Of a stretch of DNA of 64,000 bases, positions 61,879 to 64,000 are shown piece after piece. Each line of letters begins with the position of its first letter. Position 1 is the stretch's first letter. Location of the stretch: positions 1,736,001-1,800,000 of the forward strand of contig OY730228.1 in NCBI GenBank assembly GCA_963422565.1, given 5' to 3'. A model generated the notes under the pieces. That model saw only the letters and a list, made by a program, of their open reading frames with translations. It did not search any database and was not told where the DNA came from. Position numbers and translations under genes: made by a program. This DNA is from G963422565 sp963422565 (GTDB taxonomy: Bacteria > Pseudomonadota > Alphaproteobacteria > MPNO01).

Positions 61879-64000
61879 TGCGCCTGTCCTGGAACGAGGT
61901 GCGCGCCCGCGCCGCCGCCTTCGCCGACGACTGGAAGGACGCCGCCCACGAGAAGGGGGAGACGCAGAGCTTCTACAACGACTTCTTCGAGGTGTTCGGC
62001 GTCCGGCGACGCACGGTGGCGCGCTACGAGGCACATGTCGCGAAGCTCGGCGATGGCGGGGGCTTCATCGACCTGTTCTGGCCCGGCATGCTGATCGTCG
62101 AGCAGAAGAGCGCGGGGCGCGATCTCGCGCGCGCCTACGACCAGGCGGGCGCGTATTTCGACGCGCTGCCCGAAGGCGAACGCCCGCGCTACATATTGGT
62201 GAGCGATTTTCGGACCTTCACGCTGCACGATCTCGACGAAAGAGAGAGCGTCGCCTTCCCGCTCGCCGATCTGCCGGCCCATGTGGAGGCGTTCGGCTTC
62301 ATCCCGGGGGTGCGGCGCCGGGCCTTCCGCGACCAGGATCCGGCCAATATCCGCGCCGCCGAGCTGGTGGGGCGGCTCCACGACATGCTGGCGGAGACGG
62401 GCTATCGGGGCCACGATCTGGAGCGCTTCCTGGTGCGCATCGCCTTCTGTCTGTTCGCCGACGACACCGGCATCTTCGATCCGCGAGACCTCTTCCTCGA
62501 CTTCATCGAGACGCGGACGGGCGTGGACGGCGCGGATATGGGGCCATGGCTGTCGCAGCTGTTCCAGGTGCTGGACACGCCGGAAGAGGGGCGGCTCGCG
62601 ACGCTCGATGCCGACCTCGCCCATTTCCCCTATATCGACGGCGCGCTGTTCGCCGACGCGCTCCGCATCCCGGCCTTCGATGCGGCGATGCGCGCCGCGC
62701 TTCTGAAGGCCTGCCGCTTCGACTGGTCGAACATCTCGCCGGCGATCTTCGGGGCGCTGTTCCAGTCGGTGATGGACCCCGCCGAGCGCCGCGCCCAGGG
62801 CGCTCACTACACGACCGAGACCAATATTCTGAAGGTGATCGAGCCGCTGTTCCTGGACGATCTGCGCGCCGAGTTCGCGCGCCTGAAGGCGCGCAGGGAC
62901 GGTCGACGCAGGCCGGCGCTCCTGGCGTTTCAGGCACGCCTCGGACGCCTCCGCTTCCTCGATCCGGCCTGCGGCTGCGGCAATTTCCTCGTCATCGCCT
63001 ACCGCGAGCTCCGTTCCTTGGAGATCGAGGTGCTGAACGAGATCTATGCCGGCGGTCTGTTGGAGAAGATCGGGCAGAGCCTCTCCGTCGTCGATGTCGA
63101 CCAGTTCTACGGGATCGAGCTCGGGGAGTTTCCGGCGCGCATCGCCGAGACCGCGCTGTGGATGATGGACCACATCATGAACAACCGGTTGAGCCTCGCT
63201 CTCGGCGAGGTCTACGCCCGTATCCCGCTCGAGGCGGCGCCGCATATCGTCCATGGCGACGCGCTGGAGACCGACTGGGCGCGGCTGCTGCCGCCGGAAG
63301 ACTGCGATTACGTGCTGGGCAACCCGCCCTTCGTCGGCGCCAAGTACCAGAGCGCGGACCAGCGCGCGCAGTTGCGCCGGATCGCCGCGCTGGGCGGATC
63401 CGGCGGCACGCTCGACTATGTGAGCGCCTGGTTCGTCAAGGCGGGCGAATATGTCCGGCCCGGCGATGCCCGGATCGGCTTCGTCGCCACCAACTCGATC
63501 ACCCAGGGCGAGCAGGCGGCGCAGCTCTGGCCCATCCTGTTCGAGCGGCTGGGGCTCGAGATCGCCTTCGCGCACCGGACCTTCGCCTGGGGCTCGGACG
63601 CGCGCGGCAAGGCGCATGTGCATGTGGTGATTCTCGGCCTCGACCGGCGGAAGGCGGCGCGGGCGGAGAAGCGGCTGTTCGGCTACCCGGACATCGACGG
63701 CGCGCCCGAGGAGACCCGCCACAGGGCGCTCTCCCCCTATCTGTTCGACGCCGGCGCCCTCGCCGACGCGCATCTGACCGTGCGGGAGGAGAGCGCCCCG
63801 ATCAACGGGATGGGCAGATTGATTATCGGCTCCAAGCCCATCGACGGCGGAAGCTACATATTCGACGCGGCGGAACGTGACGCGTTTCTGGGTGCGGAGC
63901 CGGAGGCCGCGCCTTGGCTCCGACCGTTCATCGGGGCACGCGAGTACTTGCAGGGAGGCGAGCGCTGGATTCTGGCGCTGCACGATACACCGCCCGAAGT
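61878..64000 (+). CDS. MmeI-like (type IIL) restriction-modification enzyme, truncated by window edge
   Basis: The 707 readable residues begin with a nuclease domain with D65, E75 and K77 (FIDLFWPGMLIVEQK), the D-x9-E-x-K site of the MmeI family. A helical spacer (about 100-330) with SPAIFGALFQSVMDPAERRA follows, then a DNA adenine methyltransferase with motif I FLDPACGCGNFLV at about 360 and motif IV VLGNPPFVGAKY at about 482. The target-recognition domain begins near residue 640 and is cut by the edge. Such single-chain enzymes methylate one strand and cut about 20 bp away. It overlaps glk, and no separate methyltransferase is seen. Confidence 0.93.
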   Translation, partial: MRLSWNEVRARAAAFADDWKDAAHEKGETQSFYNDFFEVFGVRRRTVARYEAHVAKLGDGGGFIDLFWPGMLIVEQKSAGRDLARAYDQAGAYFDALPEGERPRYILVSDFRTFTLHDLDERESVAFPLADLPAHVEAFGFIPGVRRRAFRDQDPANIRAAELVGRLHDMLAETGYRGHDLERFLVRIAFCLFADDTGIFDPRDLFLDFIETRTGVDGADMGPWLSQLFQVLDTPEEGRLATLDADLAHFPYIDGALFADALRIPAFDAAMRAALLKACRFDWSNISPAIFGALFQSVMDPAERRAQGAHYTTETNILKVIEPLFLDDLRAEFARLKARRDGRRRPALLAFQARLGRLRFLDPACGCGNFLVIAYRELRSLEIEVLNEIYAGGLLEKIGQSLSVVDVDQFYGIELGEFPARIAETALWMMDHIMNNRLSLALGEVYARIPLEAAPHIVHGDALETDWARLLPPEDCDYVLGNPPFVGAKYQSADQRAQLRRIAALGGSGGTLDYVSAWFVKAGEYVRPGDARIGFVATNSITQGEQAAQLWPILFERLGLEIAFAHRTFAWGSDARGKAHVHVVILGLDRRKAARAEKRLFGYPDIDGAPEETRHRALSPYLFDAGALADAHLTVREESAPINGMGRLIIGSKPIDGGSYIFDAAERDAFLGAEPEAAPWLRPFIGAREYLQGGERWILALHDTPPE

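Overview
The window is GC-rich DNA throughout, with tightly packed genes that often overlap by 4 bp (ATGA or GTGA). Gene content points to an alphaproteobacterium, probably Rhodospirillales-like: a DctPQM TRAP transporter, an hrcA-grpE pair, a three-subunit molybdenum hydroxylase, an otsB-GH15-otsA trehalose cluster and several taurine/nitrate-type ABC transporters. This placement is inferred from gene content only. No rRNA or tRNA gene was seen.

Region 1 (1-11657) is a type I-G (formerly I-U) CRISPR-Cas locus. It holds the N-terminal end of a divergent cas3, a fused cas4-cas1, cas2, a leader and a very long array of 112 identical 36-nt repeats by hand count. The interference (effector) genes are not in the window. 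They may lie beyond the left edge, downstream of cas3.

Region 2 (11774-23248) is mostly transport and housekeeping: a TRAP transporter, an orphan binding protein without a signal peptide, a YbbA/YbbP exporter pair divergent from a TesA-like lipase, a FIST-domain protein, thpR, hrcA and grpE. Region 3 (23712-36603) holds a luciferase-like monooxygenase, a molybdenum hydroxylase operon with its own cytochrome b and a 48-aa membrane peptide, a nitrate/taurine-type ABC transporter and an amidohydrolase with an extra N-terminal domain.

Region 4 (38091-50154, all minus strand) is the most unusual part. It looks like one long transcription unit: sugar-type ABC binding protein, ATPase, a small protein built from repeated I-R-I-V-E-F-D motifs, a permease fused to a large extra membrane domain, a second permease, a microbial rhodopsin, a flotillin, an SCP2-like protein, an alpha/beta hydrolase and a lactonase-like metallohydrolase. 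The rhodopsin keeps the retinal lysine and the primary counterion. It has Gln at the blue-tuning position and Ile where proton pumps carry the donor carboxylate. I know of no described system that combines rhodopsin, flotillin, an ABC transporter and this repeat protein.

Region 5 (50351-64000) has a sodium:solute symporter, an SDR, an M17 aminopeptidase, an N-formylglutamate amidohydrolase joined in frame to the front half of an IS630-type transposase, a truncated ClpP/SDH-like protease remnant, the trehalose/glucose cluster (otsB, GH15, otsA, glk) and an MmeI-like restriction-modification enzyme cut by the right edge.
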